A stretch of DNA of 64,000 nt from Clavibacter michiganensis (GTDB lineage Bacteria; Actinomycetota; Actinomycetes; Actinomycetales; Microbacteriaceae), in NCBI RefSeq assembly GCF_016907085.1, contig NZ_JAFBBJ010000001.1, positions 1,860,001 through 1,924,000 on the forward strand. Direction: 5' to 3'. Positions 54,987 through 63,188 of the stretch are shown here, one piece after another. Each line of letters starts with the position of its first letter. The first letter of the stretch is position 1. The notes below the pieces were generated by a model. The model saw nothing but the letters and a program-made list of their open reading frames with translations. It made no database searches and was not told the origin of the DNA. Position numbers and translations under genes: made by a program.

Positions 54987-56365
54987 GGATCGTCGTGGTC
55001 GGCGACGTGCTGCTCGACGTCGACATGACCGGCGCCGCCCACCGCCTCAGCCCCGACGCGCCCGTGCCCGTGATCGAGGTCGAGGAGTCGCTGCCCCGCG
55101 CGGGCGGCGCAGGCCTCGTCGCCACGATGCTCGCGCGCGACGGCCACGACGTGCGCCTCGTCACCGTGCTCTCCGACGACCATCACTCCGCGACCCTCCG
55201 GGAGTGCCTCGACCGGATCGAGGTGGTCGCCGGCCCGTCCGGCGCGCCCACGCCCGTCAAGACCCGCGTGCGCGCCGACGGCCACGCCATCGCCCGCATC
55301 GACGAGGGCTGCGCGCCGCCGCCCACGCCCGCCGCGACCGACGCGATGCTGGACGCGATCGCCACCGCCGACGCGATCGTCGTCGCCGACTACGGCCGCG
55401 GCGTCACGCGCGATCCCCGCCTCCGGGCCGCCCTCGACGCGCGCGCCGCCGTGGTGCCGCTCGTGTGGGATCCGCACCCCGCGGGCGAGCCGCCCGTCCC
55501 GAACACCGCGCTCGCCACCCCGAACCTCGCGGAGGCGCGCGCGTTCTCCGGCGTCGCCGGGCGCGACGTGTCCGCGGCCGCCGACGCCGCCCGCCTGCTC
55601 CGCGAGCAGTGGGGGGTCGCCACGGTCGCCGTCACGATGAGCGAGCGCGGCGCCCTGCTCGTGTCGGCGCCCGCGTCGGGCTCGGCCGGCGGATCCATGC
55701 CCGTCGTCGTCCCCGCCCCGCTCGTGGCGACCGGCGACCCGTGCGGCGCGGGCGACCGCCTGGCCGCCACGGCCCTCGCGGCGCTGGCCGCGGGATCCTC
55801 CGTGGAGGACGCCGTGCGCGACGCCGTCGCCGCGGCCGCCGAGTACGTGGACGCGGGCGGCGTCGCCACCCTCGTCGGCCCGCCCGCCGCGCGCCCCATC
55901 GGCGGCCACGCGGCGAGCGCCCTCCAGGTAGTGCGCGCGACCCGCGCCGCCGGCGGCACCGTCGTCGCGACGGGCGGCTGCTTCGACCTCGTGCACGCCG
56001 GCCACGCCCGCACCCTCGCCGCGGCCCGCGCGCTCGGCGACTGCCTCGTCGTGCTCCTCAACTCGGATGACTCGGTGCGCCGCCTCAAGGGACCCGAGCG
56101 CCCGATCATGACCGAGGAGGACCGCGTCGACCTGCTGATGTCGCTCGGCGTGGTGGATGCGGTGGTGCTCTTCTCCGAGGACACCCCCGAAGAGGCGCTG
56201 CGCTCCATCAAGCCCGACCTCTGGGTCAAGGGCGGCGACTACCGCGCCGAGGACCTCCCCGAGTCGGCGGTCATCGCCGAGTGGGGCGGCCAGGCCGTGA
56301 CCGTGCCGTACCACCCGGGCCGCTCCACCACGAAGCTCGCGGGCGCCCTCGCCCGCGTCGGCTGA
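54983..56365 (+). CDS. hldE: HldE-type heptose kinase/adenylyltransferase
   Basis: The 460-residue protein has the HldE layout. Residues ~1-310 are a PfkB kinase (VVVGDVLLDVDMTGAAHRLS; RAGGAGLVATMLARDG; catalytic GDPCGAGDRLAATAL). Residues ~325-460 are a nucleotidyltransferase (GGCFDLVHAGHARTL with HxGH, LNSDDSVRRLKGPERPIM, LWVKGGDYRAEDLPE). It would phosphorylate heptose-7-phosphate at C1 and later form ADP-heptose. GTG 54983 overlaps the preceding stop. With the two fusions upstream, all catalytic steps of the ADP-heptose route are present. Confidence 0.94.
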   Translation: MRIVVVGDVLLDVDMTGAAHRLSPDAPVPVIEVEESLPRAGGAGLVATMLARDGHDVRLVTVLSDDHHSATLRECLDRIEVVAGPSGAPTPVKTRVRADGHAIARIDEGCAPPPTPAATDAMLDAIATADAIVVADYGRGVTRDPRLRAALDARAAVVPLVWDPHPAGEPPVPNTALATPNLAEARAFSGVAGRDVSAAADAARLLREQWGVATVAVTMSERGALLVSAPASGSAGGSMPVVVPAPLVATGDPCGAGDRLAATALAALAAGSSVEDAVRDAVAAAAEYVDAGGVATLVGPPAARPIGGHAASALQVVRATRAAGGTVVATGGCFDLVHAGHARTLAAARALGDCLVVLLNSDDSVRRLKGPERPIMTEEDRVDLLMSLGVVDAVVLFSEDTPEEALRSIKPDLWVKGGDYRAEDLPESAVIAEWGGQAVTVPYHPGRSTTKLAGALARVG

Positions 56366-56415
56366 CCCCTCATCCGCTCCACTCCCCGAACCACCGCTCC
56401 ACGGAAGGAACACCC

Positions 56416-57120
56416 ATGACCGACTCCCCCCGCCCCAGCACCGGCCGCGTCCTCATCACCGGAGGCGCGTCCGGGCTCGGCGCCGCGGTCGCGCAGGCGG
56501 TCCTCGCGGCCGGCGGCGAGCCCATCGTGCTCGACCTCGACACCTCGAGCGTCACCGGCATGGAGGCGCACCGCATCGACGTCTCCGACACCCGCGCCAC
56601 CGAGGCGCTCGTCACCGAGATCGCGCAGGCGCACGGCGGGCTGGATGCCGTCGTCACCGCCGCGGGCATCGACCGCTGCGGCCGCCTCGTCGACGTCGCC
56701 CCCACCGAGTGGGAGAAGGTCATCGGCGTGAACCTCATGGGCACCGTCGCCGTCGTCCGCGCGGCGCTGCCGTTCCTCACCGAGTCGCACGGCCGCGTCG
56801 TCACCGTCGCGTCGTCGCTCGCCATCAAGGCCGTCTCGGATGCGACCGCCTACTGCGCATCGAAGTTCGGCGTGCTCGGCTTCACGCGCGCGCTGGCCGC
56901 CGAGACGAAGGGCGAGGTCGGCGTGACCACCCTGATCCCCTCGGGCATGAAGACGCACTTCTTCGACGACCGCGACCCGAAGTACAAGCCCGGCTCCGAC
57001 GCGAACCTCAACGACCCGGCCGCCGTCGCCGACTCGGTGATGTTCATCCTCGGACAGCCCCGCGGCTGCGAGATCCGCGAGCTCGTCATCACGCACGAGC
57101 TCGAGGACAGCTGGCCGTGA
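56416..57120 (+). CDS. Short-chain dehydrogenase/reductase
   Basis: The 234-residue classical SDR has the cofactor motif LITGGASGLGAAVAQAVL, the NAG-type TAAGIDRCGR, catalytic Ser in VTVASSLA and YCASK (Tyr and Lys). It oxidises or reduces a hydroxyl/keto group with NAD(P). It lies 50 bases after hldE on the same strand and has its own GGAAGG site. It is too short and of the wrong SDR class to be the usual HldD epimerase, but it may modify the heptose or another sugar in the pathway. A strong terminator follows. Confidence 0.92.
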   Translation: MTDSPRPSTGRVLITGGASGLGAAVAQAVLAAGGEPIVLDLDTSSVTGMEAHRIDVSDTRATEALVTEIAQAHGGLDAVVTAAGIDRCGRLVDVAPTEWEKVIGVNLMGTVAVVRAALPFLTESHGRVVTVASSLAIKAVSDATAYCASKFGVLGFTRALAAETKGEVGVTTLIPSGMKTHFFDDRDPKYKPGSDANLNDPAAVADSVMFILGQPRGCEIRELVITHELEDSWP

Positions 57121-57154
57121 GTCGCGGCTGACACGCGGCACCCGCGCGCATGAG

Positions 57155-57190
57155 ACGAGCCCGGCCCGCATCGCGCGGGGCCGGGCTCGT
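57155..57190 (+). terminator. Terminator after the heptose operon/SDR
   Basis: A perfect 13-base stem (ACGAGCCCGGCCC / GGGCCGGGCTCGT) with a 10-base loop. It marks the end of host-like sequence before the second low-GC island. Confidence 0.8.
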
Positions 57191-57356
57191 ATCGTCTGGG
57201 GCCCGAGATCCCTGGAGGTTTTGGTGACTACTTTCACGGCACTGTCGCTCCAGCTAACGTGCCCTTTTCGGCCTTACTTTCCTCGCCAGGACGCACAGGC
57301 AAGTTGCCCGACGCCACTGGACAACGCCATCGCCATACGGTTACATATGAATAATT
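57191..57356 (+). other. Left edge of the DUF2971 island
   Basis: The first ~35 bases look like host DNA and include a good ribosome-binding site (GGAGG) followed by GTG 57224. The frame behind it runs 65 codons into low-GC sequence and ends without family similarity, so it may be the 5' tip of a gene displaced by the insertion. The remainder is AT-richer and carries promoter-like sequence (TAATTAT) just before the DUF2971 gene. Confidence 0.35.
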
Positions 57357-58544
57357 ATGGCGACTCCCATGACCGACCCCACTGGCACGAACGAACTCAA
57401 GCTTCCGGCTCCAGCACGTAAATCTTCTCGTGAGCTAGCGAGCCGCGGTGGCGGCAAGGTTTTTGCCGTACCGGTCGAAGAAAGCACTTCCATCCCGAAA
57501 GGCGTGACACCGGGTGCGACTCGAACCGAAGCCGCCTCAGCAGGACACGCCACGCCGTCACCCGATGAATTATTTACTGAGAACACATCATCCGTTAGCG
57601 AGCCGGCGGGAGTAGATGATGAAGTTGAGACGGAGCAAGATTCTGACAAGGTATGGGTGGAGATCCCCTCTCCTCCTAACCTCAAGTCAAATTCGGGTGA
57701 CATTTGGCACTACACAGACGCGGCTGGCTTAGTCGGCATATTAACCAGCAACACCCTGCGCGCCACCGCACTGACTGCACTAAATGATTCCGCTGAGTTC
57801 ACACATGGGTGGGAGCTCCTAGAGGACATAAGTGATGCGGTGCAGAAATCGAAATGGGTCAACCCGATTCAAAAGCGATATGTCAAGGGAATATTGGAAC
57901 TTGCGAGCGAACTAGCAAAAGATCCTGGACTTTTCGTCCTGTGTGCTTCAGAAGCTGCAAATTCACTTGCCCAATGGCGGGCTTACGGCAACGGCAAAGG
58001 ACACGCCCTGCTTCTCGAATCGGGAAGCGAACTTGCGGTGCTGGGTAAACAAGACGTGGCTTTTACTGTCGATAGCCTCCAGCAACGCTGGAGTCGCGTT
58101 CTCTACAGGGAAGACGAACAGCGCGACTTCTTGCTCCGCGTACTTGGGTACTTGGCTTACCTGACACCCGTTCCCGAAGAGCACGTGACGAGAAGCGTTG
58201 AACACCATAGAGCCGAGGCCATGGTGGTTGTAAACGCCGTAGCCCATTGTAAGGAACCAAGCTTTAGCGAAGAACAAGAAGTGCGAATCATAGTTGGTGC
58301 ACCAAGCGTCGAGGATATCCACTTTAGGGACGGCGCTACGGGCGTAACTCCATATTTAAATCTTACCGGCCCGGGCAGCCCCTCGCGTCGATCGGTCAGC
58401 GACCCCCGCACTCTGCCCGTAAATGCCATAGTTGTCGGTCCTTTTGTTAATCGAGAGGCTTCCAAGCTAGGAGTCGTCAGCCTCCTACGAACTGCTGGAT
58501 ACTCAGACATTAATGTAGAAGTTTCTCAGTCCACACTGAGGTAA
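57357..58544 (+). CDS. DUF2971 protein in a low-GC island
   Basis: The 395-residue protein has a ~115-residue low-complexity, Ser/Pro/Glu-rich N-terminal extension and then a DUF2971 domain: WHYTDAAGLVGILTSNTLRA, ALNDSAEFTHGWELL, LFVLCASEAANSLAQWRAYG and a late VNAIVVGPFVNREA. DUF2971 proteins are widespread in variable genome regions; their activity is not established. Base composition is well below the neighbours, implying transfer. The start is uncertain: ATG 57357 or ATG 57369, neither with a ribosome-binding site. Confidence 0.85.
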   Translation: MATPMTDPTGTNELKLPAPARKSSRELASRGGGKVFAVPVEESTSIPKGVTPGATRTEAASAGHATPSPDELFTENTSSVSEPAGVDDEVETEQDSDKVWVEIPSPPNLKSNSGDIWHYTDAAGLVGILTSNTLRATALTALNDSAEFTHGWELLEDISDAVQKSKWVNPIQKRYVKGILELASELAKDPGLFVLCASEAANSLAQWRAYGNGKGHALLLESGSELAVLGKQDVAFTVDSLQQRWSRVLYREDEQRDFLLRVLGYLAYLTPVPEEHVTRSVEHHRAEAMVVVNAVAHCKEPSFSEEQEVRIIVGAPSVEDIHFRDGATGVTPYLNLTGPGSPSRRSVSDPRTLPVNAIVVGPFVNREASKLGVVSLLRTAGYSDINVEVSQSTLR

Positions 58545-58621
58545 CCCGAAAGTCGACAAGGCGCCACGTATTCGCGTAATGCAGATCGGGGGACCGTCTC
58601 TTTCATAGGGACGGCGTATTG

Positions 58622-59098
58622 TCACGGCCGCACCAGCGTCACGCCGCGCTCCGCCGAGAACCGCGCGAACTCCGCGACCCCGAGCCGCGCATCCGCCGCA
58701 GTGGATCCGATGCCCGACGGGTTGTGGAACGTGGCCGTCTCCCCGTCGAACGCGTGCACCAGCACGAGGTGCCCGCCGCGCCGGGTCGCCGGCCGCTCCG
58801 GGTAGCGGATCTCCGACGACACCGACGCGAGCACCACCCGCCCGTCGCCCACCTCGGCGAGCAGCTCGGGCACGTCGATCCGCGGGTGCACGACCGCCTC
58901 GATCCCGAAGTCGTCGCGCACCCACTCCGCGAACGGCCGGTAGTACAGGCCGCCGACCTCGTCGCCGTCGCGGGTGAGGGCTCCGCGCGCGACGGCCCGG
59001 CTGATCAGCTCGTGCATCGGCAGGGCGCCGGCCGACGGGATCCACGCCCGCAGCACCGAGCGCAACCCCGCGAGCCCGCAGCGAGCGGACGGCCGCAC
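58622..59098 (-). CDS. C39-like cysteine peptidase, possibly N-terminally shortened
   Basis: The 158-residue frame carries a C39-like pattern: SARCGLAGLRSVLRAWIPSA with a candidate catalytic Cys only seven residues from the start, LPMHELISRAVARGALTRDG, and RRGGHLVLVHAFDGETATFH with His followed by NPSG. C39-type peptidases usually have residues before the Cys, including the oxyanion Gln, that are absent here, and CGP is CGL. GTG 59098 (AGGGG upstream) is the best start; ATG 59017 would lose the Cys. It may be degraded or an unusual short form. It is divergent from the first GH26 gene. Confidence 0.6.
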   Translation of the reverse strand: MRPSARCGLAGLRSVLRAWIPSAGALPMHELISRAVARGALTRDGDEVGGLYYRPFAEWVRDDFGIEAVVHPRIDVPELLAEVGDGRVVLASVSSEIRYPERPATRRGGHLVLVHAFDGETATFHNPSGIGSTAADARLGVAEFARFSAERGVTLVRP

Positions 59099-59127
59099 CC
59101 GACCGTCCCCTGACCGTCCGGCCGTGA

Positions 59128-59188
59128 GCGGACATCGGCCGACGGGCCCAGGGAAGCGTCGGATAGCTTCCAGGGAGCGGACATCCGC
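59128..59188. promoter_or_regulatory. Repeated GAGCGGACATC sites before GH26 gene 1
   Basis: GCGGA-CA-TCCGC (59177-59188) is an inverted repeat 15 bases before ATG 59204. A half-matching copy, GAGCGGACATCGG, lies at about 59126-59138. The same dyad, GCGGACATCCGG, precedes the second GH26 gene at 60246. Confidence 0.5.
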
Positions 59189-59203
59189 AGAAAACTGGAC
59201 AAA

Positions 59204-60208
59204 ATGACGCACCACCCCCGCCCCATCCGCTCCGTGACCACCCTCATCCTGGGTCTCGCCCTCACCGCCGGGATCCTCACCGCAGCATCCCCCGCCAGCG
59301 CCGCCACCACCGGCCCGGCCCCGACCGTCGCGAGCGCCGCTCCGACCGTCTCCGACGCCCGGCTCCGCTTCGGCGTCGCCACCCCCGGCGGCCCGACCGA
59401 CACCGGCGAGCTCGACGCCGTCGCCCAGCAGGTCGGCGAGGACCCGAGCATCGTGCTCGCGTACGCCGACTTCACGCAGGCGCCGCCCATCGCGGCCCTC
59501 GACTCGGTCGCCGCGCGCGGCGCCGAGACGCTCCTCACCTGGGAGCCGTGGAAGGCCGGTGCCGGCGTGGACCAGCCCGCGTTCACGAACGCGAGCATCG
59601 CCGCGGGCGACCACGACGCCTACATCCGCGAGTGGGGCGCCGCCCTCGCGAAGTGGGGCGGACCCGTCTCCCTCCGCTACGCGCACGAGATGAACGGCGA
59701 CTGGTACCCGTGGGCCGACGGCGTCAACGGCAACGCGCCGGGCTCCTACGCCGCCGCCTGGAAGCACGTGCACGACGTCGTCGTGGGCGCCGGCGCGACC
59801 AACGTGCGCTGGGTGTGGACGCCGAACGTGCCCTACACCGGATCCACCGCCCTCGCCGGGCTCTACCCGGGCGCCGGCTACGTCGACGTCGTCGGTCTCG
59901 ACGGCTACAACTGGGGCTCCGTCGCCGGCCAGAGCTGGACCGCGCCGAGCGACCTGTTCGGTGCCGGGCTCACGCAGCTGCGCGCCATCGCGCCGGGGAA
60001 GCCGATCATCATCGCGGAGACCGCGTCCTCCGAGGTCGGCGGGTCCAAGGCCCAGTGGGACGGCGAGCTCGTCTCCTTCCTGCAGGCCCAGACCGACGTC
60101 CAGGCGTTCGTCTGGTTCGACATGGACAAGGAGGCGGACTGGCGCATCGGCAGCTCCGCGTCGTCCGCCACCGCCATCCGCGACGCGCTCGCCGCCCGTC
60201 GCGTCTAG
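59204..60208 (+). CDS. Secreted GH26-type glycoside hydrolase 1
   Basis: The 334-residue protein has a Sec signal (TLILGLALTAGILTAASPAS, cleavage near ASA). The catalytic domain matches family GH26: FGVATPGGPTDTG, SLRYAHEMNGDWYPWADG with the acid/base Glu, and KPIIIAETASSE with the nucleophile Glu, closed by VQAFVWFDMDKEADWRI. GH26 enzymes cleave beta-mannan or mixed-linkage glucan; in a plant-associated organism a cell-wall mannan target is plausible. A paralogue follows directly, and both share an upstream dyad. Confidence 0.92.
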   Translation: MTHHPRPIRSVTTLILGLALTAGILTAASPASAATTGPAPTVASAAPTVSDARLRFGVATPGGPTDTGELDAVAQQVGEDPSIVLAYADFTQAPPIAALDSVAARGAETLLTWEPWKAGAGVDQPAFTNASIAAGDHDAYIREWGAALAKWGGPVSLRYAHEMNGDWYPWADGVNGNAPGSYAAAWKHVHDVVVGAGATNVRWVWTPNVPYTGSTALAGLYPGAGYVDVVGLDGYNWGSVAGQSWTAPSDLFGAGLTQLRAIAPGKPIIIAETASSEVGGSKAQWDGELVSFLQAQTDVQAFVWFDMDKEADWRIGSSASSATAIRDALAARRV

Positions 60209-60245
60209 TAGCCGTTCAGCCCCCTCCATCGGATCCCGTCGCTCG

Positions 60246-60257
60246 GCGGACATCCGG
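60246..60257. promoter_or_regulatory. Repeated dyad before GH26 gene 2
   Basis: GCGGA-CA-TCCGG, matching 11 of 12 bases of the site at 59177. It lies 63 bases before ATG 60321. Confidence 0.45.
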
Positions 60258-60320
60258 TGGACGGAGGGTGACGAAGAACATACGCTCGCATACATCCATC
60301 GGGGGAAGGACCCTAACGCC

Positions 60321-61730
60321 ATGCCCACTCGCCGCCGCCTCAAATGCGCCGTCGTCACCGCCGTCGCACCGGCGGTCGTGACGGCCACGGTGCTCGTCGC
60401 TCCCGCGGCCGGTGCTCGCGCCGCCTCGGCGCAGGCCACGCCCACGGCGCCCGCCGCGATCGTCCTCTCCGTCGCCTCCGGCCCGGTCGGCACGCCCGTG
60501 ACCGTCACCGGCACGGGCTTCCCCGCGAAGAAGGCCGCGGTCGTCGCCGTCGGCTCGACCACGAAGCGCATCACGACCACCGCCACGGGCCGCTTCACGT
60601 CCGCGATCACAATCCCCCGCACCTCGCTCTCCACCATCCGGATCACCGCGACGGCCGGCACCCGCTCGGCCGCGGCCGCCTTCACCGTCACCACGGGGAA
60701 GTCGAGCGGATCCGCGCGCCTGGGCTCGTCCGCTCCGGCCCCCACGACCGCACCGGCCCCGACGCCGGCCCCGACGCCGGCCCCCGCTCCCACGAGCGCG
60801 CCCACGTCCACCGCCGCTCCCGCCCCGGCGACCTCCTCGCCCGCGCCCGCCGCATCCGCCGCGCCCGCCATCAGCTCCGCCCGCCTGCGCCTCGGCCTTT
60901 CGACGCCCGGGGGACCGACGGCGAACGGGGAGCTCGACGCCGCGTCGACGACCCTCGGCGAGAGCCCCTCCATCGTCATGAGCCACGTCGACTTCACCCA
61001 CCCGGCGCCCATCGCCGGGCTCCAGAGCGTCGCCGCGCGCGGGGCCGACAGCCTCGTCACGTGGGAGCCCTGGCAGGGCGGCGCGGGCGTCGACCAGCCC
61101 GCCTACGCGAACGCGCGCATCGTCGCGGGCGACTACGACTCCTACATCCGCTCGTGGGGCTCCGACCTCGCGAAGTATGGCAAGACCGTCTACCTCCGGT
61201 TCGGCCACGAGATGAACGGCAACTGGTACCCGTGGTCCGACGGGGTCAACGGCAACGCACCCGGCTCCTACGTGCAGGCGTGGAAGCACGTGCACGACCT
61301 CGTGGCCGCGCAGGGGGCCACCAACGTGAAGTGGGTGTGGAGCCCGAACGTGCCGTACCCGGGATCCACCGACCTCGCGTCCCTCTACCCCGGCGCCGAC
61401 CAGGTCGACGTCGTCGCGCTCGACGGCTACAACTGGGGTGCGATCCCCGGCCAGCGCTGGACCGCGCCCGCCGACCTCTTCGGCCCCGGCATCGCGCAGC
61501 TCCGCGCCGTCGCGCCCGGGAAGCCGCTCATCATCGGCGAGGTGGCCTCGAGCGAGACCGGCGGATCCAAGGCCGCGTGGGACAAGGACCTCGTCGCGTA
61601 CCTCCAGGCGCAGCCCGACGTGCTCGGCTTCGTGTGGTTCGACTTCAAGAAGGAGGAGGACTGGCGGATCGACAGCTCGGCCGCCTCCGCCACCGCCCTC
61701 CGCGACGCGCTCGCCCTCCGGCGCGGCTGA
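60321..61730 (+). CDS. Secreted GH26-type glycoside hydrolase 2 with N-terminal Ig-like domain
   Basis: The 469-residue protein has a signal peptide, an IPT/TIG-like beta domain (VLSVASGPVGTPVTVTGTGF, about residues 50-125), a Pro/Ala/Thr linker with PAPTPAPT repeats, and a GH26 domain closely similar to its neighbour: LSTPGGPTANGELD, FGHEMNGNWYPWSDG (acid/base Glu), KPLIIGEVASSETGG (nucleophile Glu) and VWFDFKKEEDWRI. The extra domain may bind substrate or the cell surface. ATG 60321 has GGAAGGA upstream. It is a tandem duplicate of gene 1 with an added module. Confidence 0.93.
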   Translation: MPTRRRLKCAVVTAVAPAVVTATVLVAPAAGARAASAQATPTAPAAIVLSVASGPVGTPVTVTGTGFPAKKAAVVAVGSTTKRITTTATGRFTSAITIPRTSLSTIRITATAGTRSAAAAFTVTTGKSSGSARLGSSAPAPTTAPAPTPAPTPAPAPTSAPTSTAAPAPATSSPAPAASAAPAISSARLRLGLSTPGGPTANGELDAASTTLGESPSIVMSHVDFTHPAPIAGLQSVAARGADSLVTWEPWQGGAGVDQPAYANARIVAGDYDSYIRSWGSDLAKYGKTVYLRFGHEMNGNWYPWSDGVNGNAPGSYVQAWKHVHDLVAAQGATNVKWVWSPNVPYPGSTDLASLYPGADQVDVVALDGYNWGAIPGQRWTAPADLFGPGIAQLRAVAPGKPLIIGEVASSETGGSKAAWDKDLVAYLQAQPDVLGFVWFDFKKEEDWRIDSSAASATALRDALALRRG

Positions 61731-61854
61731 TCGCGCGCATCCGGTTCGCGCACAGTCACCGCCCAGCTCGCGCAGGGGCCCCACGAGGAGAGCGCGGCCT
61801 ACGCTCTGACCTGCGCTCCTCCGACCCGACGGCGGCACGCACGATGAGGAGGCG

Positions 61855-63168
61855 GTGGTGACCCGAGCGCACCGGCGGCGCGAGACCGCGCTCGCCCTCG
61901 CCGTCGTGCTCGTCGGCCTCGTGATCCTGCCGGCCCCGCCCGGATCCGGGGTCGAGGGGGGCTTCGCGCAGCTCGACCGCTACGCCGCCCTCACCCAGGT
62001 GCAGGCGCAGCGGATGATCCAGGCGCACCCCGCCCTCGAGCTGCAGGTCATGGATGCGTCGCCCGAGCGCGTCGTCTCGTGGTGGGCCGCGAAGGACCGG
62101 AAGCACCAGCGCGCGCTCATCCGGAACTCGCCGCAGCTCGTCGGCAACCTCGACGGCGTCGACTACGCGTCGCGCGACGCGGCCAACCGGCGCCAGCTGC
62201 GCGCCGAGCTGCGCACGGAGCGGGAGGCGGTCGCCGCGCATCCGGACGACGCCGCCGCGCGGGACAGCCTCACCGCGCTCACCGCGATCCGCGACGCGCT
62301 GAAGCCCGAGGCCCGCGCGGGCGGGCGCACCGGGCCGCGGCGCTGGCTCGTGTCGCTGACCCACCGGGATCCGCCGCTCGCCGCCATCGCGGTCGGCGAC
62401 CTCGACACCGCCCGCCAGGTCACCTTCACGGTGCCGGGCATGGGCACCTACACCGACGACATGCAGCTCTGGACCGAGACCGCGCAGAACGTGTTCGACG
62501 CGCAGGCGTCGGTCGGCGCTCCGACCGCGCACGCCGTGGTCGCGTGGATCGGCTACCGCACCCCGCCGCCCGGCGTCGACGCGACGCTCGGCGACTACGC
62601 GGAGCGCGGCGCCCCGCTGCTCGCGAGCGAGATCGCCGGCCTGCAGGCGGCCCGGCACGGCGGCGACCTCGCGAGCGTGGACGTCATCGCGCACTCGTAC
62701 GGATCCACCATGGTGGCCGACGCCCTCGCCGCGCGCGACCTCGGCGTCGACTCCTTCGTCATGCTCGGCTCGGCGGGCGTCGAGGACGGCATCGACGACG
62801 CGCGCGACCTGCACGCCCGCCACGTCTACGCGGGCGAGGCGGCGGACGACGACGAGGCCGTGTGGGGCCGTCTCTCCCGGCAGGATCCGCGCGCGCCCGG
62901 CTTCGGCGCCACCGTCATCTCCGTCGACGGCGATCCCGCGCGCGGCCTCCTGCCCGTCACCACGCACGCGCCGGTCCTGCACTCGAGGTGGAACGACGAC
63001 CCGGACTCGCGCGCCTGGACGACCATCCGCGATCCGGCCCAACGCGCGGCCGAGTTCGCCGCGCACGAGAAGACGTACGGCTACCTCGACGCGGGCACGG
63101 AGTCGCTGCGGAACGCGGCGATCGCGACGACGCCGCACGCGACGGCGCGGCTGGACGCGGCGGGCTGA
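61855..63168 (+). CDS. DUF1023 alpha/beta hydrolase
   Basis: The 437-residue protein has an N-terminal hydrophobic segment (ALALAVVLVGLVILPA) that acts as signal or anchor, a helical region, and a DUF1023 alpha/beta hydrolase domain: FTVPGMGTYTDDMQLW, the nucleophile elbow VIAHSYGSTMVADAL, and a late TTHAPVLHSRW with the probable catalytic His. The family is common and uncharacterised in actinobacteria. GTG 61855 or the adjacent GTG 61858 is the start (GAGGAGG upstream). An inverted repeat AGAGCG/CGCTCT (61789-61807) lies in the promoter region. Confidence 0.85.
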   Translation: MVTRAHRRRETALALAVVLVGLVILPAPPGSGVEGGFAQLDRYAALTQVQAQRMIQAHPALELQVMDASPERVVSWWAAKDRKHQRALIRNSPQLVGNLDGVDYASRDAANRRQLRAELRTEREAVAAHPDDAAARDSLTALTAIRDALKPEARAGGRTGPRRWLVSLTHRDPPLAAIAVGDLDTARQVTFTVPGMGTYTDDMQLWTETAQNVFDAQASVGAPTAHAVVAWIGYRTPPPGVDATLGDYAERGAPLLASEIAGLQAARHGGDLASVDVIAHSYGSTMVADALAARDLGVDSFVMLGSAGVEDGIDDARDLHARHVYAGEAADDDEAVWGRLSRQDPRAPGFGATVISVDGDPARGLLPVTTHAPVLHSRWNDDPDSRAWTTIRDPAQRAAEFAAHEKTYGYLDAGTESLRNAAIATTPHATARLDAAG

Positions 63169-63188
63169 CGCGACGCCGGCTCCTGGCC

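Noticed and set aside
56416..57120. SDR as the missing heptose epimerase HldD
   Set aside because: HldD is an extended SDR of about 310 residues; this is a classical 234-residue SDR with a YCASK site. A different reaction is more likely.
57221..57421. A 66-codon frame starting behind GGAGG at the island edge
   Set aside because: It crosses from host to foreign DNA, overlaps the DUF2971 start and has no family similarity; I list it only as a possible displaced gene tip.
60735..60850. Short repeats in the second GH26 gene as a possible CRISPR or tandem-repeat element
   Set aside because: They encode an in-frame Pro/Ala/Thr linker (PAPTPAPT) and have no spacer structure. I see no CRISPR array anywhere in the window.
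59099..61060. Extension of the C39-like frame far upstream across both GH26 genes
   Set aside because: That part is antisense to two well-supported secreted hydrolases. The C39 pattern begins only near 59098.
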